From AAA164-E04 sp014239995 (GTDB taxonomy: Bacteria > Verrucomicrobiota > Verrucomicrobiia > Limisphaerales > AAA164-E04): 64,000 bases of DNA. Where the stretch lies: positions 18,927 to 82,926 of the forward strand of contig JAQWLM010000107.1 of NCBI GenBank assembly GCA_029247315.1, in the 5' to 3' direction. The notes beneath the pieces are model-generated. The model made no database searches and was not told where the DNA came from. It saw only the letters and a program-made list of their open reading frames with translations. Both the position numbers and the translations under genes were made by a program. Shown one piece after another: positions 33,809-42,200 of this stretch. How positions within the stretch are numbered: the first letter of the stretch is position 1; each line of letters starts with the position of its first letter.

Positions 33809-36196
33809 ATGAGGATGCCCCACATTAGCGTCGTGCCAGGACATCCCCTGCGTGGTCAGATAGCTGCACTGGTCTTGATGACCCTCACCATCACGGTCAG
33901 GAACCTGGGCCAGGACCTTCCCGCACCCGCAGATCTCAACGTGGATTTCACGCGCGATGTCCTGCCCATTCTCGAGGAATCCTGTCTACGTTGTCATGGT
34001 GCTGAAGACCCCAAGGCGGGTTATCGCATGACCACACGCGCCTACCTCATGACCGAGGGCGATTACGGTGCAAACATCATTGAGGGAAACAGTGCGGAAA
34101 GCACGCTGATTCAATACGCCAGCCATTTGGAAGAGGACATGGAAATGCCTCCACTTGGCAAAGGAGACAAATTGACTGATTCCCAGATAGGCATCCTGCG
34201 TGCCTGGATCGACCAAGGCGTGCCATTTGAGGATATTCCAGAGGAATCCTTTAATTTCAAGGCCAGCCCCCACTTACGCTTTATCGGGGTAAGTGGAAAC
34301 AAGGCAGCGTTCCAGGAGCATCATTGGATGCAGGAAGGCTTCACCGGAGGATTTGAATCCTTTGAATGGAGCCAGACCATGGAGGGTGGGCGCTCATTCA
34401 CAGGCAAAGGCACCCTCATCACTCCTCATAATCGGCATGCCATCGAGGCTGAAATTGCCAAACGTGACCTGGGTTTTTTCCGTTTTGGATTCGACCAGTC
34501 ACGCACCTATGATCATGCGCTGGGCGGGATCTCTCCCTTGACAGGACTGGGGCCTTGGACACTGGATCGCCCACTCCACCAGAACCTTTCCAGTGCATGG
34601 TTTGAGTTTGGGCTGGATCGTCCCAAACTACCAAGAATCACACTTGGATACACCTACCGAGAGCAGGATGGAAGCCAATCCATGCTCCAGTGGGGACCTG
34701 CTTTCGACAGTGCCTTCAACAGCCACAACATCTACCCTGCCTGGAAGCGTGTGGACCAGCAAACCCACATCATCCACTTGGATATGACACACGCATGGAA
34801 AGGATGGCAGATCGAGGATCGTTTCCGGGGTGAATTCTACGCACAGGACAATGTGCTCCAAACAGGGGATTTCATTGCTGGTGGGGACACCCAGCCCTCA
34901 TCGGTTTCCACGCATCGAGATGATTACACCCATTTTCAGGGATCCAATGCCCTCACCGTCCAGCGACGCATTAAACCGTGGTGGCTGGCCAGTGCGGGTT
35001 ACTATGTTTCCCGTCTTCATGGTGACGCCACTCTGAGCTTTGGTAACCAGGATCCCACACGCCCCGGAACTACGTCTTCGCCCTTCAGTTCCCGTGGCAT
35101 CGAGATACGTAACGATTCCCACGTCATGAATGTCAACAGTCTCCTTGGGCCTTGGGAAAATTGGACAGCCTATGGGGGAATTCAACCGGAATGGTCACGC
35201 CGCAAAGGGGCCGGGAACACCACTTTTTTTGGCATCCCATCCAGGTTCGGCAGCAACATGGACCGTTTTCAGGTTGAAGAAAATGTTGGGCTGCGCTACC
35301 GAGGATTTGCAGATGCGGTTTTCTACGCGGATGCTCGGATCAAACAGGAATCCATAGGACAGTCAGAAGAGGGATTACTGGACGATGGTTTTGCGGCAAG
35401 GGAGGATTTCATGCGTAAGACCAATGCGCGTGGAAACCATGTATCCATTGAAACGGGAACCACGCTTTCACCATGGAAAAAATGGACCTTCAACCCCACT
35501 TACGGCTACAAACGACGTCACCATACCTTTCGTCATCCTATCGATTCCGACCTCGGAACCGAACCCGCAAACGGGTATCCAGCCTTCATCCTTGAGCGTC
35601 TTACAGAAGGCCACAACTGGGGTGTCAAGACGCGCTGGAAACCATTGAACTGGATTCATTTTCGACTGTCATACGAAAACGGACAAACCGAGTATCGAAC
35701 TGGCCTCGGATCCATCGCCCTGAACGGCAAGGCATATCCTGGTGGCAAGGCCCATTCAGGTAATTACGACACACATGCCTACCGTCTCACCATGACACTC
35801 ACCCCAACACACCGCTGGTTCTGGACCATTTCCTCGGCCTACACAGACGAACGCATCATCTCTGCCATCAACGACAACCTGGTGATTGCACCTTATGATG
35901 GAGACCTTTACTCACTCTACACCTCATGGACATTTCTCTGGAACAAGACCACACAGCTCCAGGCCGGCTATACTTTCAGCCACGCTGATTATGGCCAGAC
36001 CCTTCCTCTTGGACTGCCCATGGGTTCGCGATTTGATCAACATTCATGGCAATGCAAAATTCAGAAAACACTCAGCAAGAATGGCACTCTGGGACTCCAG
36101 TACGGCTATTATCTTTACAGTGATGATCTCGCCGGGGGGTTCCTGGATTACGAGGCACACGGCATCTTTGCCACATGGAGCCGGGTGTTTCCATGA
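33809..36196 (+). CDS. Predicted outer-membrane beta-barrel with N-terminal monoheme cytochrome c domain
   Basis: A 795-residue protein. A signal sequence (about 16-34, QIAALVLMTLTITVRNLG) is followed by a planctomycete-type cytochrome c domain: FTRDVLPILEESCLRCHG with heme motif at Cys59-His63 and a likely axial Met in the EDMEMPPLGKG segment near 110-115. From about residue 165 to the end the sequence alternates short amphipathic strands rich in Trp/Tyr/Gly (e.g. WFEFGLDRPKLPRITLGYTYREQ; TQLQAGYTFSHADYGQTLPLG), and it ends GIFATWSRVFP, all typical of a large barrel in the size range of MtrB/PioB (roughly 620 residues here). It follows the octaheme gene by 25 bases. A porin-cytochrome role is inference from this pairing; I cannot confirm MtrB homology by eye. 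Confidence 0.8.
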   Translation: MRMPHISVVPGHPLRGQIAALVLMTLTITVRNLGQDLPAPADLNVDFTRDVLPILEESCLRCHGAEDPKAGYRMTTRAYLMTEGDYGANIIEGNSAESTLIQYASHLEEDMEMPPLGKGDKLTDSQIGILRAWIDQGVPFEDIPEESFNFKASPHLRFIGVSGNKAAFQEHHWMQEGFTGGFESFEWSQTMEGGRSFTGKGTLITPHNRHAIEAEIAKRDLGFFRFGFDQSRTYDHALGGISPLTGLGPWTLDRPLHQNLSSAWFEFGLDRPKLPRITLGYTYREQDGSQSMLQWGPAFDSAFNSHNIYPAWKRVDQQTHIIHLDMTHAWKGWQIEDRFRGEFYAQDNVLQTGDFIAGGDTQPSSVSTHRDDYTHFQGSNALTVQRRIKPWWLASAGYYVSRLHGDATLSFGNQDPTRPGTTSSPFSSRGIEIRNDSHVMNVNSLLGPWENWTAYGGIQPEWSRRKGAGNTTFFGIPSRFGSNMDRFQVEENVGLRYRGFADAVFYADARIKQESIGQSEEGLLDDGFAAREDFMRKTNARGNHVSIETGTTLSPWKKWTFNPTYGYKRRHHTFRHPIDSDLGTEPANGYPAFILERLTEGHNWGVKTRWKPLNWIHFRLSYENGQTEYRTGLGSIALNGKAYPGGKAHSGNYDTHAYRLTMTLTPTHRWFWTISSAYTDERIISAINDNLVIAPYDGDLYSLYTSWTFLWNKTTQLQAGYTFSHADYGQTLPLGLPMGSRFDQHSWQCKIQKTLSKNGTLGLQYGYYLYSDDLAGGFLDYEAHGIFATWSRVFP

Positions 36197-36622
36197 GGCC
36201 CTGAATTCAAGATGCACTGCATACCCTTTCATTTCGCTTTCCTTTGAAACGTAATAAGGCTCAAATTTCATCCAGGAACACATTTCCCAACATGGAAAGT
36301 TTGATAAACAGGCATCATGATGTGTTTCCTACAACAGGATCACCCCAGTGTCATACGGGAACTCGTCAGAACTTCCTCCACGCAACGGCGTGCCTATGCC
36401 CACGCATGGAAGACAACTTGGACCCCAAGGAGAAGCTGGATGCAAACCAGGTAAAGCAGCGTGTCGCGTTGCATGCAATTCGTGGTAAAACCACACACGT
36501 TTACAACCAGGATGCTTCCTCATCCAGGATGAGCACCGTTCTTTCAAGTTCCGTCAATCCTTTGGTTCAAAGCGTGTAACGTTTACAGATCAAAACCATC
36601 TCAACACTCCTAGACAGCAACA
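36197..36622. other. Intergenic region after the barrel gene
   Basis: About 425 bases. Small frames on both strands overlap each other and none resembles protein. No terminator with a T-run, repeat or RNA gene was recognised. It probably carries the promoter of the dehydrogenase gene that starts at 36623. Confidence 0.45.
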
Positions 36623-37618
36623 ATGGAAAACCCACTCAGAGTAGCTCTATTCGGCCTTGGCCGTGCCGGACAATTTCATCTGCAAAGCATCCGAACATTA
36701 CCAGAGATCCAACTGGCGCACGTCGTGGATGTCGATGCAGAGCGAGCAACCAAAATCGGCAAGGAATATGGATGCCCCTCCAGTAACGATCCACGCATAC
36801 CCCTGAGGGATCCCAGTATTCAGGCGGTGATCGTGGCAACCCCCATAGGGGCCCATTACCAACAGATCATGGACGCATTATCTTCTGGTAAATCTGTTTT
36901 TACCGAGAAACCTCTCGGTAACGGTTTAGGCGAAATTACCGAATGTTACGCAGCAGCAAGACGCGCAAACAGCACCCTTTTTGTGGGTTTTAATCGACGT
37001 TTCGATCCATCTTTCGCCGACTTGGTACAGCAGGTACGCAAAGGAACAATCGGCACGCTTCAACTGCTCAGAATCACCTCCCGAGACTCACCCTTGCCAA
37101 GCATGGAATATATCCGCACATCTCATGGGATTTTTTATGATTGCATCGTGCATGATTTCGACATGCTGAGAAACATATCGGGCCAGGATCCGGTTGAAGT
37201 GTATGCAATGGGAAGTAATTTTGTAGACGGTATCCGAGAACTCAAGGACTTGGACAATGTGCTTGTTTCACTCAAGTATGCAAGTGGGATGCTGGCAAGC
37301 ATCGATGTCAATCGATTTGCAAGCTACGGCTATGACCAACGTATTGAGGCATTCGGTGGACAAGGCATGCTTCAGGCCGAAAACCGATCTCCACGCTCGA
37401 CCGTTCTCTCCCATGAGGCTGGTATCCTGCGACCCACCATCGAGCATTCCTTTCCAACACGCTACCAAGAGGCTTATGTTGCTGAATTGAAGGCTTTTCA
37501 TCGATGTGTCAGTGTTAACGAACCTCTTCCCATTCTTGAGGAAGATGTCAGTGCAAGCCATATTTTATGTGACAAGGCCGAACAATCCTACAAGGAGGGG
37601 AGACCCATTGCCATTTGA
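36623..37618 (+). CDS. Gfo/Idh/MocA-family dehydrogenase, inositol 2-dehydrogenase-like
   Basis: A 331-residue NAD(P)-dependent oxidoreductase. N-terminal Rossmann fold VALFGLGRAGQFHLQSI, VDVDAERA, VIVATPIGAHY and the catalytic EKPL motif with Lys96; the C-terminal domain has VGFNRRFDPSF and HDFDMLRNI with the usual active-site Asp/His region. The overall style is close to myo-inositol 2-dehydrogenase (IolG) and scyllo-inositol dehydrogenases, which oxidise a ring hydroxyl. No other inositol genes are nearby, so I leave the symbol empty. It is followed after 51 bases by the acyltransferase pair on the same strand; a shared transcript is possible but a metabolic link is not obvious. Confidence 0.9.
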   Translation: MENPLRVALFGLGRAGQFHLQSIRTLPEIQLAHVVDVDAERATKIGKEYGCPSSNDPRIPLRDPSIQAVIVATPIGAHYQQIMDALSSGKSVFTEKPLGNGLGEITECYAAARRANSTLFVGFNRRFDPSFADLVQQVRKGTIGTLQLLRITSRDSPLPSMEYIRTSHGIFYDCIVHDFDMLRNISGQDPVEVYAMGSNFVDGIRELKDLDNVLVSLKYASGMLASIDVNRFASYGYDQRIEAFGGQGMLQAENRSPRSTVLSHEAGILRPTIEHSFPTRYQEAYVAELKAFHRCVSVNEPLPILEEDVSASHILCDKAEQSYKEGRPIAI

Positions 37619-37669
37619 CAAGACCAAGGAAAAAGAAGATAACGACGTTCCAAGGAATCGATTTGAAAC

Positions 37670-38509
37670 ATGTCAAAAGTCCCAACTTCTGACACGCAAC
37701 CAAACACCGCTCCAGACTTGAAATCGTCTGACATCTCAAACACGGGAAATCCCAAGGATATGGGACCCGAGTCCTTTACACTATCAGCCTTGTGGTCAGC
37801 CTCGTTGCCCCTCAATGAGTCCTCCCCCACCAGATGGCTCAGCAAGTTTTTATTGTTCTCCATGGCTTCAAGAGTCGTCGAGGTAAGGGGAACTCAAAAT
37901 ATCGCACCGGCCATGGACCCCTTTATTCTCGCATTGAATCACAGCCAGAAACTGGAGGCACTTTACATACCAGCCATGCTGCATTTTCTGCGGCAAGGCC
38001 GCCTAGTCCACTTCCTTGCCGACTGGAATTTCTGCCTGATCCCGGGCATATGGCTTTTTTATCATTACGGAGGTGTCATCATGGTTGCACGAAAACCTGC
38101 TAAACCAAGATTTCTGAACGTGTTCAAACCTTTGTTTATCAGAAAAAAAAGAAGCTATGATCAAGCTGTACAGGCCTTGAATGCGAAACAATCCATCGGG
38201 ATCTTCCCGGAGGGTACGACCAACCGCAATCCGTGTCACTTGCTCAAGGGGTATTCAGGCGCCGCCCAACTGTCACTGCAAACAGGCGTGCCGGTTGTTC
38301 CTGCCGGTGTGCGTTTTCCCTTTCATGATGGTCACTCCCAGATCCCGGAAGCGATTCCATTTATCCTTGAATTTGGATCCGCTATGTATCCACAAGCTTG
38401 CGCTGGAAAACCACCGCTTGCACACATTCGACAATGGCACCTTGAAATCATGTCCGCCATCGCCAGGCTTTCTGGTAAATCATGGAACCCTCAGTCAAGA
38501 AAAGCATGA
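37670..38509 (+). CDS. PlsC-like glycerophosphate/lyso-lipid O-acyltransferase
   Basis: A 279-residue acyltransferase. Motif I is NHSQKLE at about 90-96 (HX4E, a variant of the usual HX4D), and motif III is FPEGTTNR at about 179-186; the catalytic His is His91. A hydrophobic segment lies near 130-150. Typical PlsC acylates 1-acylglycerol-3-phosphate at the inner membrane face, but the overlap with a FeeM-like N-acyltransferase gene (ATGA) suggests an OlsA/GlsA-like role: adding the second fatty acid to an acyl-amino acid. The first 35 residues are polar, low-complexity and probably disordered. The Asp-to-Glu change in motif I should be noted. Confidence 0.85.
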   Translation: MSKVPTSDTQPNTAPDLKSSDISNTGNPKDMGPESFTLSALWSASLPLNESSPTRWLSKFLLFSMASRVVEVRGTQNIAPAMDPFILALNHSQKLEALYIPAMLHFLRQGRLVHFLADWNFCLIPGIWLFYHYGGVIMVARKPAKPRFLNVFKPLFIRKKRSYDQAVQALNAKQSIGIFPEGTTNRNPCHLLKGYSGAAQLSLQTGVPVVPAGVRFPFHDGHSQIPEAIPFILEFGSAMYPQACAGKPPLAHIRQWHLEIMSAIARLSGKSWNPQSRKA

Positions 38510-39174
38510 GCCTCTCATTATCCAGTAAAATCAGCGTGCTGAAAGTGGACACCATGGAACAGCGCGCCAAAGCGATCCTTGTGTTAAAGCGCACCTACAA
38601 CCAGGAGAAACAGTGGATCGATGACACCGACCAGTTCTTTCCCGAATTGGACCTGACAAACAAGGCTGTTTCCTGGTTTGTCTGCATGGTCGAGGAAAAT
38701 CCTGTCGGGGTCTTGAGGGTCATGTATGACCCACCATTGGAACTTTATAGAGAGTATGGTTTGCAGAAACTTGAAAGCGGTCTGGATGTCGAGGCTTTTG
38801 TCAGGAATAACAGGATTGCTGAAATCGGACGCTTTGCGGTGCTTCCAGATTACCGTAGATACATCGTGGTGGTTGCTGCCCTCATGCGCGCAGCAAGTGA
38901 GGAAACCGTCACACGGGATTACTCACATTATGTCACGGATATATTTGAGGGGGAAAAACATAGCCCCTACGAGTTCCACACCCGCGTCATGGGGTTCAAA
39001 CCCGTTGCGACACATGATGTCGGGGAGCTTAACTGCCCCAACCGACGTATCACGATGGTTCTGGATATCCGCGAGGCCTACAATCGAATCCGACAAAAAC
39101 AAAAATGGATTTTTCGATTTTTGACCAAGGGATGGGATGCATCGCTGCACGCAAAATTGCTCCAGAATCCATAG
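38506..39174 (+). CDS. FeeM-like N-acyl amino acid synthase / GNAT-fold acyltransferase
   Basis: A 222-residue protein that begins at an ATGA overlap with the PlsC-like gene. The core pattern RTYNQEKQWID (early), VGVLRVMYDPP, then AEIGRFAVLPDYRR at about 105-118 and the middle segment LMRAASEETVTRDYSHYVTD matches the GNAT-like fold of FeeM N-acyl amino acid synthases, autoinducer synthases and OlsB/GlsB aminolipid synthases, which use acyl-ACP or acyl-CoA to acylate an amino group. An open frame extends eight codons further upstream, but the 38506 start has the coupling signature. Amino acid and acyl donor cannot be told from the sequence. Confidence 0.78.
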   Translation: MSLSLSSKISVLKVDTMEQRAKAILVLKRTYNQEKQWIDDTDQFFPELDLTNKAVSWFVCMVEENPVGVLRVMYDPPLELYREYGLQKLESGLDVEAFVRNNRIAEIGRFAVLPDYRRYIVVVAALMRAASEETVTRDYSHYVTDIFEGEKHSPYEFHTRVMGFKPVATHDVGELNCPNRRITMVLDIREAYNRIRQKQKWIFRFLTKGWDASLHAKLLQNP

Positions 39175-39234
39175 AAACAGCAGACCTGGACTTGTATATG
39201 AAGTCCTTCTACTACCAGGGATGGAACAACTTGC

Positions 39235-42200
39235 TCATTCCGCAGGATTGGCATTCAAGTCCTGCAGGTAATCCAGCAAGCCAGCAAATTCCCGCATCGT
39301 GAAAGGTTCCAGCAAGCCCCCGGGCATGATGGAGCTTTCGAGTATGTTACGTTCATGGATATCAGACTTGAGAATCACATGTTCCTGGGAAAGAACATCT
39401 CTCAAACGGACGCTGTCCCCGGCTTCACTGACAACAAATCCTGTCAACTCCGTACCGTCGTGCAGGACGACAGCATGTGAGGCAAATCCTTGGGCTATGG
39501 TCTTGTTCGGCATCAGGATAGCTTCAGCCAGTTCGCCGCGACGATACGTACTGGCAATATTTCCCAGGTAAGGCCCCTTGGGGGCTTGATCTTGACTTAC
39601 GGTATGACAGCTTGCACAGCCTGCACGAATGAATACGGCCTCTCCAAGAGCAACATCTCCCTGAAACGCATCCATGGAATCAAGCACAGCATTTGTTTCC
39701 ATGGAACCAATCACCGGGCTCGAATCCTTTTCGCCTGTGGCAATTTTCAACCTTCGTGCAGCATTCTGTGCAGCCTTGGCGACATCCGCATCAAAATCCT
39801 TCAAAGCCGCACGGATACGTGTATCAAGATAGTGATTCCCCATCCTTGCGGCAGCCTTGATGAAAACAACACGCCTCCGGGCATCCAACCATGCCTCATC
39901 AATGAGACGATGCTCCGGTCTGATTGAGGAAAGTTCGGGTCCTTTCCGCGTTGCCAGCGTCAGTAGACCGACGTGAGCCCAGTAAGCCATGGGATCCCCT
40001 GCATGTTCCACACAGATGCGCTCCAGATGGGTGTGTCGGCCATCAAGACCGGGATATCCAAGAAAGGCACGTCGCGCCGCCTCTTTTTCCTTTCCGGTTC
40101 CAGTGCTTCCATCCAGATGTCCCATGGCCATCACCATGGCCGGAAGCGCCGCTTCCACCTGGCTTCTTGCAAGTCCAACAACCGCATGCGACGATACATG
40201 CGGTGGCATTGCAGGATCCATTGCTGCAGCGATCAATATGGGCACCGCCTTGATCGGCAGTTCCTGAAAAGAAGCCACTTGTGTGACAGCGGCGGGCACA
40301 TGAGTGGAATCCTCCGTTGCGAGAGCGATGATCTTCTCCATGGCCTTCATGGAACGAATACGATTGCGATTCATTTCTCCAATAAGCCACGCCGCATCTT
40401 CGGCTGAGGCTTCGGCAAGACTCCCATGCAGCGTGGCCAGAATGCTTTCCGAGTATTTCCAGGTCTCCAGTTGATAATATGGCCCTCGGGTATCAGGCCG
40501 TGTTCCCCAGCTCTCCCCTTTCCATTCGCCCTCGCGGTGATACAGACGACACAGAACGCTTAGAAGGAATCTCTGCACCCCCACCCTGTCAGGATCGGCC
40601 AACCTTTCCGTCAGGGCCTTCACTACCTCAGGACGGTGCATCCTCATGAGTGCCATGGCGGCACCCGCCCGCTGAGCCTCGCTGCTGGCTTCCGTATCCA
40701 GCACTCTGAGGCAAGCTTGAAACCCCTCAAGCTGGGCCAATCCCCTGTAGGCAGTGTGTGCGATTACGGCGTCCTCATGCCCAAGACTCAGGGCCATTCC
40801 GTCGGCAACCCCCAGGTTACCCTGGCGGGTTGAGGCGATCAGCGCCTCCAAACGGGTCCGCGGATCCTGACTCCGAAGCCCACTCGTAAACAATTCTGGT
40901 GGGACAACTCCCACCTTTCCCCGGGTGAGGTGATCCAATCCCATGTCACCAAGAGCTCGGAACACAAAAGCCTGCAGTAAGGGAACCTCAAGCAAAGGTG
41001 TTACCATACGCATCACATCGGAACTTTGACTGCTGTCAACACCACGCTGGGTGATGGCATACAAGGCTGCCACGCGGGTCCGAAGTTCCTTTTCGGGATC
41101 CAATGCCAAGCTCACCAGAGCGCGCCGGGTAGCATCGGAGGGAGCACGTCGCAAGAGGGTGCGTTGCGCCTGCAGCACGCGTACATGACTTGGTGACTCC
41201 AAGGATTTTACGAGAATATCATCCTCAAGATGTTCGTAATCGGGAAGGGGCTCCGGGGTATAATCCCTTGGAGTCACCCTTACGATATATCCATGTGAAG
41301 GACCAGCCCAGTTGAAGGTTGCCGGACCTTTCCAGCTTGCCTGATAAACCCGACTCATGCCATCCACGTCCGCATCCGTTGGACGTGTAACCTTGATGAA
41401 AGGGATGGGTGGAGCGTTTTCAACAAAGGTAGCCCCCTGACGGACCACACTGTGTCGGAACGTGGCTCCTCTGCCCCAGTCACAGGTAAACGGAGCGTTT
41501 CTCCATGCTTCCGGAAAACCTGGTTCATGGATATAAACCGAACCACATCCCGATCCCCCACCATAATCTGCTAGAGGCTGGACATGCTCATTAGAAAAGT
41601 GCTTGTAAAGACTCGGATACCCGTGATCTTCCAGTCCAGAGAAGTGATGCAGTCGTACATCCCAACCACCTCCATCGTTGGTGTTATCACGTGCAAAAAG
41701 GTCCAATAACGGACTCATCGGGGTGCCTAGGATGTTGCGTGTACCTGTCGCAAACAACTCCAGGCCTGACCCATCGGGCCGAAACCGGATCACCCCTCCG
41801 CCTCGATGTTGAAGATGTCTGCCATCGCTTCCCACGGCATCCATGAATCCAAAGTCACCGCCTGCAACGTAAATCCATCCATCGATACCCAGTTCAAGTC
41901 CGTTGGTTGTGTGGTCCGGTGGACGTTGATCGAAATCAAAGGCAATGCCTGAAACGAGACGTTGGGAATCCTCGGCCACGCCATCCTGGTCGCGATCAAA
42001 GAATACGCTGATATGGGGTGGATGCAGCAGGTAAAGTCGGTCGTGATCCCAAACAAGTCCCCGGGGTGAATCTATCTCGCGAATGAACTGTTTTACCTCA
42101 TCGGCTCGCCCATCGGCGTCAGTATCCCGCAGGCGCAGGACGCGACCACGTCGTGGGGACCGACCGAGAGAACCATTTCCATCACTGGAAACATAGAGAT

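Noticed and set aside
36244..36579. 111-codon plus-strand frame between the barrel and dehydrogenase genes
   Set aside because: Overlaps a similarly long minus-strand frame, no motif, unlikely composition.
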